Part shown: in pieces, positions 40,081-40,882 of the stretch
Layout: each line of letters opens with the position of its first letter
How positions within the stretch are numbered: the stretch's first letter is position 1
NCBI GenBank assembly: GCA_026391595.1
Contig: JAPLDY010000175.1
Location: 75,604 to 116,485, forward strand
Source: Bacteroidia bacterium
GTDB taxonomy: Bacteria > Bacteroidota > Bacteroidia > Bacteroidales > VadinHA17
DNA length: 40,882 nucleotides
Direction: 5' to 3'
Position numbers and translations under genes: made by a program
Notes under the pieces: model-generated
Database searches by the model: none
What the model saw: only the letters and a program-made list of their open reading frames with translations
What the model was told of the DNA's origin: nothing

Positions 40081-40882
40081 ATGACTGGCTCTTCGCTTAA
40101 ATTTAAATCAAACGTCCTGATTACTGGGGGCAGCGGTTTGGTTGGCAGGTATCTTACTTCAGTTCTGCTTGAAAGGGGATATTCTGTGGCTCATCTTTCA
40201 AGAATTCAGGATCAGTTCGGCAGAGTAAGGGTTTACAGATGGGATCCCGTACGTGGGATACTTGATCCAATGGTTCTTGATGGAGTTGATTATATCATTC
40301 ACCTCGCAGTAGCCGGTATAGGAGAAAAAAGATGGTCAGAAAAACGAAGGAAAGAAATTGTTTCGAGTCGCGTTGATTCAGCTTTGCTGCTTCACAGGAT
40401 TGTCAGTGAAAATAACGTCGTGCTGAAAGCATTTATCTCGGCATCGGCTGTTGGATATTATGGTTCTGCAACCACAGATAAGATTTATACTGAACAGGAT
40501 CAACCTGCTTCGGATTTTCTTGCCTCAACATGCCGGCAATGGGAAGGAGCAGCTGATGCTTTTGAGAAATCAGGGACAAGGACAGTTAAAATCAGATCTG
40601 CCGTGGTCCTTGATAAGAATGACAGCGCACTCAGTCGTCTGATGATGCCGGCAAAATTTGGATTTCTGGTCAGGCTGGGAAGCGGCCGGCAGTATATGCC
40701 ATGGATACATATAAAAGACCTTTGCGGTATTTATCTTAAAGCTATTGAAGATCCGAATCTGTCTGGTGCTGTCAATGCTGTTTCACCCCAGCATGTATCA
40801 CACCATGAATTTATTAAGGCCCTTTCATCAAAAATGAAAAAACCGGTCTTTCCCGTTAATGTACCATCATTCATTCTTTCTT
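40081..40882 (+). CDS. TIGR01777-family NAD-dependent epimerase, N-terminal part (partial)
   Basis: The first 267 residues are present; the gene runs off the right edge, near the usual ~300-residue length. The Rossmann motif VLITGGSGLVGRYL (residues 12-25) is at the N-terminus. The YfcH/SDR39U1 pattern continues with VDYIIHLAVAGIGEKRWSEKRRKEIVSSRV, ISASAVGYYG, RSAVVLD, LGSGRQYMPWIHIKDL and GAVNAVSP. The substrate of these atypical short-chain reductases is unknown. It is divergent from the phosphofructokinase gene. Confidence 0.92.
   Translation, partial: MTGSSLKFKSNVLITGGSGLVGRYLTSVLLERGYSVAHLSRIQDQFGRVRVYRWDPVRGILDPMVLDGVDYIIHLAVAGIGEKRWSEKRRKEIVSSRVDSALLLHRIVSENNVVLKAFISASAVGYYGSATTDKIYTEQDQPASDFLASTCRQWEGAADAFEKSGTRTVKIRSAVVLDKNDSALSRLMMPAKFGFLVRLGSGRQYMPWIHIKDLCGIYLKAIEDPNLSGAVNAVSPQHVSHHEFIKALSSKMKKPVFPVNVPSFILS

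Overview
The window reads as a chromosomal segment of a member of the Bacteroidota, most likely a Bacteroidales/Marinilabiliales-type anaerobe or facultative anaerobe. The evidence is the gene order (bactofilin-atpZ-atpBEFHAG with a separate atpD, yceD-rpmF-plsX-fabH, LiaF-like proteins with a LytS/LytR pair), the many -7 boxes of the form TAnnTTTG (several with TTG about 19 bases upstream), weak Shine-Dalgarno sequences, and a pyrophosphate-type phosphofructokinase. No rRNA, tRNA, CRISPR array or intact transposase was seen. The species call is an inference from family knowledge, not from a search.

Layout. 1-8123 (mostly minus strand): start of atpD, a small outer-membrane barrel gene, a short-chain prenyl diphosphate synthase, then the F-type ATP synthase operon (gamma, alpha, delta, b, c, a), preceded by a small membrane protein, AtpZ and a bactofilin. 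8333-11016 (minus): fabH, plsX, rpmF, yceD. 11196-14188 (plus): two LiaF/LiaI-like membrane proteins and a LytS/LytTR two-component pair. 14224-15300 (minus): YidD and an isoprenylcysteine-methyltransferase-like membrane enzyme. 15335-21473 (minus): a TetR-controlled envelope export cassette made of a LolA-like carrier, two FtsX-type permeases, a LolD-like ATPase and an outer-membrane barrel. 21474-21869 is non-coding and carries a 240-bp MITE-like element. 21870-28498: an e(P4)-type lipoprotein phosphatase, a GH16-like protein that lacks the catalytic carboxylates, an ECF sigma factor with a membrane partner and an outer-membrane protein, a ThiF/MoeB-like enzyme and dipeptidase E. 28571-33591 (plus): AsmA-like protein, a sensor kinase and a U32 hydroxylase-type protein. 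33611-39813 (minus): tRNA 2-selenouridine synthase, a large hybrid histidine kinase whose catalytic motifs are lost, RsgA and PPi-type phosphofructokinase. 40081 to the end: start of a TIGR01777-type epimerase.

Most interesting points. (1) The TetR regulator of the export cassette contains a textbook EF-hand calcium-binding loop, and a TTGACCG...TTCAA operator lies over its own promoter; the cassette looks like a complete inner-membrane-to-outer-membrane export path. (2) The hybrid kinase at 34692-37514 has Tyr instead of the phospho-accepting His, and degenerate N, G1 and G2 boxes, yet ends in an intact receiver domain. (3) A non-autonomous mobile element with 19-bp inverted ends is flanked by exact 10-bp direct repeats. 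(4) A GH16-fold protein has three ~70-residue repeats, no evident signal peptide and H-N-R in place of E-D-E. (5) An ECF sigma factor has a promoter that looks self-recognised. (6) A strong hairpin followed by a T-rich run separates atpE from atpF and may set the high c-subunit yield.
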